From Moniliella sp. 'wahieum' (Eukaryota; Basidiomycota; Moniliellomycetes; Moniliellales; Moniliellaceae): a stretch of 64,000 nt of DNA. Below the pieces are notes generated by a model that had not been told where the DNA came from, did no database searches, and was given only the letters and a program-made list of their open reading frames with translations. Shown here in pieces: positions 54,991 to 64,000 of this stretch. The position numbers and the translations under genes are program-made. The first letter of the stretch is position 1. Each line of letters starts with the position of its first letter. Location: positions 270,438 to 334,437 of the forward strand of contig RSEE01000078.1 in the NCBI GenBank assembly GCA_003971905.1, written 5' to 3'.

Positions 54991-57900
54991 TTAGGCAAGC
55001 CGCAGCGCGTCAACCAGTAGCTGGTCCAATGCTTGGTCCACCTGCTTCAGGTCCTTGTCCATCTGCAGGTACCGCGCCGAGATGGGGGGAGGCGACACGC
55101 CCGTGCCTGCGCCATTGGGCGAGGCCAGGGTGACCACGGTGCTCAGGGGCGGGGCAAATAGATGGACAAGCATCGCCTCTGGTCCGCCCATTCCGCCGAC
55201 TTGTAGCGCTTGCTCGGCCTTGATCGACTGAATGTCGGGCCAGGCGCCGTCCGAGAAGGTGGAGGACCACCCAAGTGTCGGGGTCATCTCTACCATTCGA
55301 GAGATGCGCCGGCTAGTCCCACTAAAGCTGCGCGAGTCGCGCTTGGACAGCGAAACGGCGCTGCCTGGTCGCACGGACGGGTGAGCAGCCGCGTCCATCA
55401 CGGCATACAGATGGTCTAGGCTCAGCGGGCCCAGCGTGCTCCCAGCCCCTGAGCGACGACCGGTCCCATCCGAAGGGGGAGGGGTCGAGATGTCGGTCTT
55501 GGTGACACCGCCTTGTGAACTCAAAGTCCGCCGATGACCAACGGATCCGGCCGGCGCAGTGACAGGTGTTATGCGACTTGAGATAGGGGACGGAGCAGAA
55601 GAGTTGGGCGGGGAAGCAAAGGACGGCGACATCACCTGTTGTGACCGAATCGAGCCTGACCCGCCCGAATGCGTGACGCGGTGACCGGCGAAGCTGGTGG
55701 GCGGGCGTTCCGAACAACAGGGTTGGAGACACTGCGTGTGCTCCCCAATCCAGACATTGGCACAGGCGCCGAAGGAGGCGCCGAAGCAGACGCCGAAGCA
55801 GACGCAGAGGGAGGCGAGGGGCTCGCCGCCGCTCTTACGGCCGCCACCCCAGCAGCCGCCCCAGCGGCCAAAGCGCCTGCACCAGCCGCCACAGTCCCGG
55901 CGTGCGCGTCCTCCTGACCAGGAGTAGAACTCGGGGCGGGGCTGGCCGAAGTAGAGGTGTATGCGCCTGGCACATCCAGGACCGACGTGGCAGCAGACCT
56001 GTCCTCACCCTGTTTTGCCTCATTTGGTTCCGTCAACAGTTCTCGTGTGCCCGTCCCGGACCCTGGAAGAGGAGGGCGACGGGGGGTGAGTGGTGCGACA
56101 GGTTCCAGAGCAGAAGTGGGGATGTCCACCTCGGTAGCATGATCGGAAATGTGGCCAGAAGGTAAGGCAGAGCTCTCCTCCTCACCCACATCGCTTTGTG
56201 TTGTCATGGCTGCAATCGAAGCAAAGCCCATGTCCTGGGAGGAAGGACGGGGGGACGAGATGCGTGTCCTCCTCCGTTCCGTCCATCACATGGTCCAGGA
56301 TGACATTGATATCGTCGCCTTCGTCGTCGTCAGAAGCAAAAGGGTCACGACCTAAGTTGGTGGGATCCTGGTCAACAGTATTGGCTTCTCGATTCTCTCC
56401 CCGTGCCGAGGAAGCAACAGCAGCCGTGCTGGCACCACCGCCGCTTCAAGTGCCAAAGCACGAGCTTTAGCACGCTGAGCCACGATCATTTCATGTGTCC
56501 GCTCTTGCGCCGTGGCGGAATGAGGCTGCTCATTGGAAGCCTGAGTGGGAGGCTGTGGTGCCTCCTGGCCCAAGGGAGACGAGCTAGAGACTGCCTTGTT
56601 AGGGTCCCGCATACTGGTCTCGCTGCTCCCCGCATCCCGCATCATCGAGTCAGAGTAGGTCCGAACCATATCGAGTTGGCTCCTACGCTGGGCATCGCGC
56701 TTGGACGCCAACGCCCGCTCGGTCGGACTCCAAGCCCGAGCGGTACGACTGATGGGTGCACTGAGGCTCGATTGAATGTGCTGTTGTTGTCGGAGAATAA
56801 GGACAGGGTCGGTGTTGCGCATGTCAGCTAGGATGGTGAGCATCGTGCTGCTATCCAAGCTTCGACGATCCATTCCGCTGGACGAGTCGCGTGCAACGTT
56901 GCGAGCAGGGGGCGATGGGAACGCCTCATATACTACCGAGTTGGGGCGAAGGTGCTGCTCGTTGTCGCCAGTGTCAAGCGTCAAGCCATAAGGGATCGTC
57001 ACCTCGTCCTCCTCATCACCATGCCGCCTGGTTTCCTCCTCATCTCCTCCTTCAACAACACCTTGAGGGATACCAAACTTTTCTAGGGCCAGTTCAATCG
57101 CTTCGGCAACGGTTGTGGTGCGCGGGATAGTCAGCACCTTTTCTCGATAACGCGGGTTGACATCCGATTGACCGCGACTTGTGCTTCCTGAGCTCCCGTG
57201 ACGGGAAAGGCCGGAGAGCATGGTCCGACGCACAATGGCGGAACTAGATGGGTCAAAGGCGAGAACGAGGCAGCTCGTCGGGGAAAATGAGGACGCGCAC
57301 ACCGAACCGCATTGCCGCTTCCGTATCCGCTGGCCTAGGTGGCCCTGTAGAAGATGCCGCGACCGAATGAGCAGATCCACTGGTTACCATGCCAGGACGA
57401 GTTCGGCGCGTGAGAAAGAACTTGACAGCATGGTCGTCGCTGAAGTCATGGTTTAGCTTGGTAATGGCCGACTTGGCGCTCAGATTGGATGCGACAGATG
57501 ATATGGAGCCAACGCTGGAGCGACGGACGGAGGGCATGAGCGCATTAGCCTCGTGCTCAGTAATGTGTTCATAAACCTTGAGTGGGACCTCGTCGGGGGC
57601 GAGAATACGCTCCTCCCCATCAACCATGCGCATCAGCAGGGCAAAGTCAACCGGCCCATCGGTACCAAGGCCGTCTCCGCTCGTACTGGTGGACTGAGCT
57701 GAACGACGGCGAATACCAAACCGCTGAACTGCCTGTTTGACGATCTCGTGTGCTGTCGTCGTATCGTTGAGAAGGACGGTCTTGTAGTTGCACTGATATC
57801 AAGTTCAGGAGCGGCAAAGACGCGCAACACGTTGAGCATCGGCACCGATACGTCGCCTCGAGGGATAACCAAACTACCGGGCCGAGGCCGTCCGGAACCT

Positions 57901-60010
57901 GAAGCGGACGGCCCGCCGGACCCGGGCGATGGAACCCCTCCATAGATGGACAAATGACGGCTATTGTCAGGCTGCAAGGACGTCCGCGGCGATCGGGTGG
58001 CACGGCGCCTTCCGATGGGGCTGTCGAAATGCTCATCTGCGGGGCGTCATGGGAGTTTGACACACTGATGGAAGGCAGCTGGGCCGGCCCATCGCCCGAA
58101 TCTGTTTCTTGAGACTGCAGGCTCCCCGACGAGGAAGCTTGGCTTGCACGGCGTTCCTTCTTATGCCGGGAGAAGATCCCAAACACGCTGGACCGCTTTT
58201 TGTTCTGTTTTCGGCATTGGACGACCCTGAGCCTGTGTCCGAGATCACAGAACCAATGCTGTCGCGAGAACGCATACCAACTTCCTGGCTCGGTGAAGTC
58301 TCCCGCGGATCGGGGGAGAAACGTGCCCCAGCATCTGATTGTCCGGGAGGGTAAAGCTCTCGCCTCCAGTACTGGCTTGGGCTCGCCCTCTTGCGCGAGC
58401 TGTGAGGTCAAATCCGTAGACTGCTGCTGCTGCTGTTGCTGCATCTGTTGCTGCTGCGTCTGTTGTTGCTGATTCCACTGGAAGTATTGCTGCTGGGACA
58501 ATTCCGTAGGCTGCAGCTGTTGTTGTTGGTGCTGCTGCGTTTGTTGCTGCTGCGGTTGTTGCTGCTGCGGTTGTTGCTGCTGATGTTGCTCGAAATATTG
58601 CTGCTGCTGGGGCCATGGGAGTTGGATACCTTCTTGAGCCAACAAGGTTTGCTGCTGCTCCTGTTGAGCGTAGTGCTCCTGTTCATGAGAGAGCTCAGGG
58701 TGCGCATCCTGAGCGGAATTTTGGAGCGCATACGGACCCTGGGTGTAATCCACCCCACCCGTTTGGTAAAGCTGAGCACTGCTGTCCGAGTCGCGGCTCG
58801 TATCGGGCACTTGGCCATATGCAGCATAGTGGGCGAGTTGCTGTTGTTGCTCCAAGTAAGCATTGTGATGTTGCTGTTGCAAGATCATACGCTGTTCAGG
58901 CGTCAAATTGTCCATCTCGGACACATCTCTCGCATCAGCTTCTCCCCCGCCCTCCATCTCGTTTTCATCTTCGTTTTCGTGTTCATCTTCCTCCTCGTTT
59001 CCTTCCTGTCGTCGTAGTAACCCTCCTCATCCGACTCGGACCATTCCTCGTGATCACTCAGCTCAAGCACGGTCGAGTTGCCAAACATAACGGTTGACTT
59101 GCGTCGATCGGACAAGGGTGTGGGCATCTGCCCAGCCAATCGGGTTGAGAGCGCCGATAGCTTGCCCGAGGAAGGGTGGAGTTGGACGCGGTGCTCCCGG
59201 GTCTTGACCAAATACGAAGAGTGAACGTTCTCCTCTACTTGCACCTGGTCCGCCGCTGTCGCCGAAGAGAGGCCGACGTTACGATGCTTGTTGAGGCGGG
59301 CCAGACGCTCAAAAGGACTCTCAATGTTTTCGGCAGGGATGTAGCCGACTTCCTGAGTGGGTAAGACCCGCACTAGCCACCTGGGTAAAACAAACGCGTC
59401 AGCACAACGAACGGTAGTGGTCCAGCAGGTTCCACCTACCAGTACGAATTCGAGTCGTCGAGTAGCCTCAGGCTGTTTCCCTTTTGCACCGTCGCTTGGC
59501 CCTCGACGGTAGCAATAAAGTTGTGCAGGGCATAAACCAAATCAAAGTCAATGTTCTCGTCCGGGATGGAAGGGGGAGGAAGAAAGGTCGTCGTCCTCGT
59601 CATAGTCGGCGTCGTCGTCGATTTCATCTTCATCTTCGTAGTCATACTCGCCGCCGGCATACTGGGCAGCATACTGGGGGTCGTAGTCACCCACATATTC
59701 ATCCGGAGTAAGTTCCATGCTAGTGTCCATGCGGGGGTCCACGCCAGTCATGGTCGTGGCCTGGGGATCGAGGGTAGAGACATAGTTGGCATGGACTTCA
59801 CCACCAGAGCGGGGTTCTGGGCATACGCGTGGGCGCTCTGGTCTGCGAGGGAAATGGGATCGAGTTGGGCGTGCAGGCCAGCCTGGGCCTGGAGAGCAGC
59901 ACCTTGGCGGCCTGGTTGTGGGCGCCAAGCTGGGCGGCTTGGGCAGTGTCGAGGGTGAGTCCATATGCCTGGGGCTGACCAGCAGCGGGGGCAGTGGCAG
60001 CCGAAGCCAT
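54991..60010 (-). CDS. SH3 and Ras-association (RA) domain scaffold protein
   Basis: Probably a cortical signalling or polarity scaffold. ATG 60010 gives MASAATAPAAGQPQAYGLTL. An acidic tract (YDYEDEDEIDDDADYDEDDD) precedes an SH3 domain: DFDLVYALHNFIATVEGQAT, LRLLDDSNSYWWLV, GYIPAENIESPFERLARLNK (about residues 150-225). A Gln-rich tract lies at 58421-58608. A first RA domain (about 57400-57860) carries LNVLRVFAAPELDIS, then after one shift LLNDTTTAHEIVKQAVQRFG, with YEHITEHEANALMPSVRRSS following. A second RA-like block has KVLTIPRTTTVAEAIELALE. The Ser/Pro-rich C-terminus ends in a helix LKQVDQALDQLLVDALRLA. An intron lies at 59381-59439 (59 nt) inside the SH3 domain, splitting Tyr-Trp from Trp-Leu. 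The span is about 1,650 codons with many frame changes. Fungal proteins with this SH3-RA order exist, but I cannot name the orthologue. Confidence 0.78.
58421..58608 (-). repeat. Interrupted CAG/CAA tract encoding poly-Gln
   Basis: On the minus strand, CAG and CAA codons alternate irregularly, giving runs such as QQQQQQQS and QQPQQQQPQQQQTQQH. The mixed codons suggest selection at protein level or repeat purification limits rather than a recent pure CAG expansion. Confidence 0.85.
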
Positions 60011-60726
60011 GGTGTGGTGGCAGCGGCTCGGAGCAGGCAGCTGCGATGGTGGTGGTGTGGTGGTAGCTGGCCAATGGCGCTCCACGGCGGAAAGCGCGAC
60101 GTGACCGGACTGGTTTGGAGGCACTCGGCAGCCAACTCGGACACTGGCACACTGTCCCCAGGCCTCACCTGTCCCATTCCGCTCTCTGCTCTCTGACCGT
60201 TGTTCCGCCAGCCGGCCCTGTCACGCGTCACGTGCCACCCTAGCTCCCGGCCCATATCACACTAGTCCCTGCGGCTCGTCTCTTCCCCCCTGGAGTTTGG
60301 AGTGCTCAATCCAGAAGCATCCGACATGGGCGAGGGCCCAGTTAGATGGGACCAAGCAAGTGGATAGCAGACGTCAACGCAGAGCCAGGTGCAGACAACT
60401 GAGGGGGGAGATCCAAACGAAGACAAAGCTACACCCCCCTGTGGTGGTTGTCTGTCACATGTGCCTACCAAGAAGCCAGTGGCCGCACCCACGTTCAACG
60501 TGCATGATGAAGGAACGCAGGAACACAGAATGGAAAGTGAATGATAGGAGCTGGATGCATCACCAGTGCTGGCCACTGCGGTCGAAATGACTGCAAGGAA
60601 GAGAAAACCAAATATTATGGCATTGCAGATACGGTGGTATGGCCCCCCACCTAGGTGTACGTCTGTGTACAGGAGGCGAGGGGCGAGGGGCAGCGGGGAA
60701 GATGAGCACCGGATGCTGGTGTCCGT
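60011..60726. other. Intergenic region between the SH3/RA and RidA genes
   Basis: About 715 bases. It contains the SH3/RA promoter, with a CACGTG box near 60228 next to TCACGCGTCA. No gene seen. Confidence 0.5.
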
Positions 60727-61247
60727 CTAGGCACTGCCCGGGGCTTTGACCACCGCGGCAACACACTCAATTTCAATGCTAACGTCGAGAGGAAGACGTG
60801 CGACCTCGACAGCAGAGCGGGCAGGCTTGTGGCCTTCAAAAGCCTAATGTGGGGAAACATGAAGTCAGTATGAGGGATGGTACTAAGCATGCAAGCAATC
60901 GGGGTGAGGCAGAGAAATATCCCATGCACGCACCTGCTCATATACAGCATTGATTCGCTTAAAGTGTTCCATGTTCTTGATGAACACCGTCGTCTTTAGC
61001 ACCGACGACTTTTCTGCCCCAGCGGCCTTAAGCACAGCAAACAAGTTTTTGAACACCTGCTCCGTCTGCTTCTCAATCACTCCAGGGGCTGAAGCATCTC
61101 CCTCGCCACCATCGACCAATTTGCCGGTCTGTGGGTCGAGCGGAATGCAGCCGGAAACATAGGCAGTCTGAGTGGCCTCGTGCACAATGACTTGGGATAG
61201 GGACCCAAAGCGGCTGGTGCGTCAGGGGTACTGTAGGCGGTAGGCAT
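60727..61247 (-). CDS. RidA/YjgF/UK114 family imine deaminase
   Basis: A small trimeric protein that hydrolyses reactive enamine/imine intermediates made by pyridoxal-phosphate enzymes; fungal members (Hmf1/Mmf1) are cytosolic or mitochondrial. ATG 61247 gives MPTAYSTPDAPAALGPYP. One frame change at the C3 run near 61190-61196 leads to the body: VIVHEATQTAYVSGCIPLDP, TGKLVDGG, EQVFKNLFAVLKAAGAEKSS, VLKTTVFIKNMEHFKRINAV. The second exon carries the signature KPARSAVEVARLPLDVSIEI, with the conserved Arg (R in PARSAVEVARLP) for substrate carboxylate binding. It ends VVKAPGSA. An intron lies at 60844-60933 (90 nt, gtgcgt...ttag). The length is about 143 codons, typical of the family. No targeting peptide is obvious, so a cytosolic form is more likely. 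Confidence 0.92.
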
Positions 61248-61600
61248 GGTGGGAAAGAGGGTGGATGGCACGACCAACAAACAGTGATGGGTGGGTGGGC
61301 AGTCAGGCAAGCCTTCTTTCTGATCGACCAGAGCAGAGTGGGATGCATGAGGCCGGGCCGTGCGCCGGACATGTGTTGCACCGAAGAGAGACACGCTGTC
61401 GGAGCTCCCAGCACACGCCCTGGGACTAGCTGACTTGACAAGGCCAAGATAAAGGGGATCAGTCATAGGTCACAGGCTAGCACGGCCTGGTCAGGACTCC
61501 TTCCTATCCCATTCAGAGTATCCATTAATCAGCTACCGTCCATCACTTTGAGGAGAAATTCAGAGCTAGTGAACTTGACTTGATGGAGCAAAACGGCAAG
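61248..61600. other. Intergenic region between RidA and tRNA-Arg
   Basis: About 350 bases with the RidA promoter; frames present lack family motifs. Confidence 0.5.
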
Positions 61601-61607
61601 AAAAAAA
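61601..61607 (-). terminator. Pol III T-run terminator of tRNA-Arg
   Basis: Seven T residues on the minus strand, about 21 bases beyond the tRNA 3' end. It is the first T-run of usable length downstream. Confidence 0.65.
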
Positions 61608-61628
61608 GAATGGACGCCCGTGTCGGGT

Positions 61629-61709
61629 CGAACGACGCAGGGGTCGAACCTGCAACCTCCTGATTACAACCAGTCGTAGTCAGACGCGCTACCATTGCGC
61701 CAGCCGTCC
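61629..61709 (-). tRNA. tRNA-Arg (ACG) with a 9-nt intron
   Basis: The acceptor stem GGACGGC pairs with GTCGTTC (two G-U pairs) and the discriminator is G. The D arm reads GGCGCAATGGTAGCGC, the anticodon stem TCTGA/TCAGG, and the T arm GCAGG-TTCGACC-CCTGC. Loop C-T-A-C-G-A gives anticodon ACG (read as ICG, CGU/C/A codons). A 9-nt intron (61665-61673) lies between positions 37 and 38. The body closely resembles eukaryotic tRNA-Arg-ACG genes (CGCGTCTGACTACG). Confidence 0.9.
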
Positions 61710-61990
61710 TTATAACAAGGATAACGGAAGAACACATACACATACACCATCGAAGAAGGAGAGATCTGGATTGGCTCGCCATTGGGCCCGTTGCGGCTGT
61801 ACCACCACACCACCACCTTTTCAATCCTGCCTGTCATCCCTATGCCATCTGCGAGAGCTAAGACATGTCCACGGTACACCCATTCCCGAAGTATACTGTC
61901 CATCTTCCTGGATACAAAATCATAGCAGTGCATAAGTACAGTACCTTCGCCTGACTTGGGCATATGCCCACAGGCCAGCGGTAGCCCGAT

Positions 61991-64000
61991 TCAGCATCCC
62001 CCGCACCCGCCTCCTCCTCCGCCACCGCCACCGCATCCACCGCCACCGCCACCGCCTCCGCATCCACCGCCGCCGCCTCCGCTCCCACATCCACCAGCTG
62101 AGGAGCACGCGCTGAATCCACCCACCGAGGCGCATGCACCACCGTCCCACACCCGCCCGCGCCCACAGCACCCCCACAGGCCCCCGCCACACATGCGCCC
62201 ACACTTCCGGCGCCCATGGCAGCACACGCAGGGTTGCACGGTACATGCCCGATCCTGAGCCGGCGGTGATGCATGGGTCGGGGTAGTAAGGGGCGTAGTA
62301 GGGCATGTAGATCGGGTAGATGCCCCAGGCCATCGCGGTGGCTTCCGACTCGCCCCGCCTGCGTTTCTCGTCGGGCGAGGCGACAAGTAAGCCGCGCTTG
62401 TGCAAGCGCCGTTGGGCAGCCTCGGCCTTGGATACGAGCCGACGATGGCGTACTTCTTCTTTGCGCAACGCCGCACGTCTCCCTCGGTCGGCACAGCGTT
62501 GTGGGCCGAGATGTGGGCGTTGCGTTCGGGATTGTCATGGTGGACGTTGGGATTGGAATGGAGAGCGTCCGAGTTGGTTCGTGCGTGCGAGGCGGTGGAG
62601 GAGGAAAATAAGAGGGCAGGTGAAACGCGGCTGGTCTGGCCTTCCCGGACCGCTTCGCAGTACCAACACGTACACTCCGAGTAGGGCTGACCATTGGTCA
62701 ACTTGGTATAGCGCTTCGACGTCAACTCAAACGCATCGCTCAACCGACCTGAGGACCTTGTCGTCATGGTTGATCATCCGCTGCATATGGTGCACCGTGT
62801 AACAATAGTACCGTGCTGGGGCGAGCTGATGCGTGTGCCAGGCCAAGTCGACGTCAAGCGTCGGCACCGCCATGTCACCAGGGTACTTCTTCATGATCAA
62901 GAGAAAGACTGAGTACTTGTCGATCAGACGCGTCATGGTTTGGTCCAATGCAGGCGAGTGCAACCAATCAATCTCGTCCATCTTGCGGACAAACGTTCCT
63001 TGGCGCAACACGGCCCCCACCAAGTCCAACCCAAACGGAGACGAATTTTCCCAGTACCGCGACATCATGGACCGAATGCTGACGCGCCGTGCAATGGCCA
63101 CATCCCGCCGGACTGGTTGGGAGCCTCCTACCTTACGTAGCGTCGCACGAGAGGCGCACCCTTTTCGAGCACATACCGCACGTCGTTGATGGTAAGGTGG
63201 GGGTAGGCATTGAAGTCGAGCTTTTCTCCCAACGTCATTGGGACCCCGTCCAACAAAAAGTGGCTCCCATACGACTGTCGCATCACCATCGACGGCTCGT
63301 GCGGCGGATGCCCATCAAACGGGAGAATGGTCCCAGGCATGGCAACCTTGGCCGTGAAAGTTGACTGTAATCGGCACGGAACTTGGCCATCCGCAGATCA
63401 TCGTGCGTATGCGATAGCTGCATGACGCGCAGTTAACAAGAAAGTTCGTATCGGTAAACCCTTGGTAGCATCGAACCACGGCTTTCGAGTTGCCCAAGGG
63501 CCCCCGGTGGCCCAGGGGACTTCCTGCTGTTGTGTGCAGCGCGGACACTGGATCTTCTTGCCTCTCATCTTGTTGGTTGCGCCAGAGACAGCCAGTGGCC
63601 TGTTCGAAAGCCTCAGCGCCTCGGCGGGAGGGAGGTAATCGAGCGAATCGTTGATGCAGGCGTCAATCAAAGCCCAGGGGAACCCCACGTTCCATACCCG
63701 CATGTGGGCCGTACGGAGACAGTCTTCGAGATAGGTAATTGGATTGAGGCAGAACGCGTGCCAGACCATCAACACGTCGAGGGGCGGTAAGTTGTTCTTG
63801 GTCCACAGTGGCGGGTCGGATGATGTCCTGGTACTCTTCATGGCATCGGCCAAACCAGTGGGATGGTCGACAGTCCACTGTGATCACAGGCCCCGATGAC
63901 GGCAAGCAGTACTCCAAATCGCTCGAACCGATCGGCCGCTCGCGCCACATACACTACGCCCACCGTTTCTCCGCATCACGCGAGGGCCTTGTTGCGATCG
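61991..64000 (-). CDS. Glycine-rich-domain protein, DUF1399 family (N-terminus beyond the window)
   Basis: A DUF1399 (GRDP-like) protein of unknown biochemical role. The family's repeated His motifs are visible: LPPLDVLMVWHAFCLNP then YLEDCLR (about 63730-63790), and VPTLDVDLAWHTHQLAPARY (about 62810-62865). Between them are LIDACINDSLDYLPPAEALR, a Cys pair KIQCPRCTQQ (about 63540), LDFNAYPHLTINDVRYVLEK, and KMDEIDWLHSPALDQTMTRL. Another Cys cluster, SECTCWYCEAVREG, is at about 62660. The C-terminus changes to NPACAAMGAGSVGACVAGAC and ends in a Cys/Gly-rich tail (GGGCGGGGG type), stop 61991-61993. Frame changes near 63410, 63120, 62760, 62450 and 62200 are single-base. The 5' end lies beyond 64000; about 670 codons are seen. 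Confidence 0.85.
61994..62096 (-). repeat. GGN codon repeat encoding the Cys/Gly-rich tail
   Basis: On the minus strand, near-perfect GGN/TGC triplets encode long glycine runs broken by single Cys. The plus strand is a CCN repeat. Such repeats are prone to length change and to base-calling error, so the exact tail length is uncertain. Confidence 0.75.

Overview
The window is nuclear DNA of a fungus, most likely a basidiomycete. Gene bodies are GC-rich. Genes have few, short GT-AG introns (about 55-120 nt, several with a CTAAC-type branch site). Two tRNA genes carry small introns just after position 37. Very long uninterrupted frames in MGM1, AFG3, SSL2 and the SH3/RA scaffold are unlike intron-rich mushrooms and fit an intron-poor lineage such as the smut group (Ustilaginomycotina). 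That placement is inference; no genus can be named from the sequence alone.

Layout. Positions 1-8.2 kb: SSL2/XPB helicase (-, cut by the left edge), signal peptidase subunit SPC2 (+), a CENP-H-like kinetochore protein (-), and an acylaminoacyl-peptidase (+), followed by tRNA-Ser(CGA) (-). 9.1-16.6 kb: three unrecognised, mostly Ser/Pro-rich genes on the minus strand. 16.8-22.2 kb: a large DExH-box RNA helicase (+). 23.1 kb: a one-TM protein (+). 25.6-27 kb: a GPI-anchored fasciclin (FAS1) protein (-). 27-36.3 kb: a gene desert, first rich in short-period repeats, then an AT-richer stretch with one cryptic open frame and half of a dispersed repeat pair. 36.3-43.3 kb: alpha-SNAP SEC17 (-), a C2H2 zinc-finger regulator (-), an eroded reading frame (-), the second copy of the dispersed repeat (+), and an unrecognised gene (-). 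43.9-54.5 kb: m-AAA protease AFG3 (+), a MATE transporter (+), ATP synthase subunit g ATP20 (+) and mitochondrial dynamin MGM1 (-). 55-64 kb, all minus: an SH3 plus Ras-association scaffold with a poly-Gln tract, a RidA/YjgF deaminase, tRNA-Arg(ACG), and a DUF1399 glycine-rich-domain protein cut by the right edge.

Themes. Three of four neighbours at 44-54 kb encode inner mitochondrial membrane proteins (quality control, ATP synthase dimers, fusion/cristae). SSL2/SPC2 share a divergent promoter with three CACGTG boxes. Nearly every recognisable conserved gene has one or more frameshifts, and those I examined closely mostly read as one missing base in or beside a short homopolymer. I read this mainly as base-calling error rather than gene death, so CDS coordinates below are gene spans that may include such shifts.

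The most unusual non-coding feature is a family of 7-bp-period arrays in the gaps between genes. Each unit is usually a palindromic hexamer of the form A-NNNN-T plus one spacer base (cores ACTAGT, AAGCTT, ATGCAT, ATCGAT, ACGCGT, AACGTT, ACCGGT, AGGCCT), and some arrays switch core sequence without losing the 7-base phase. I found no prokaryotic-type system, CRISPR array or intact transposon.
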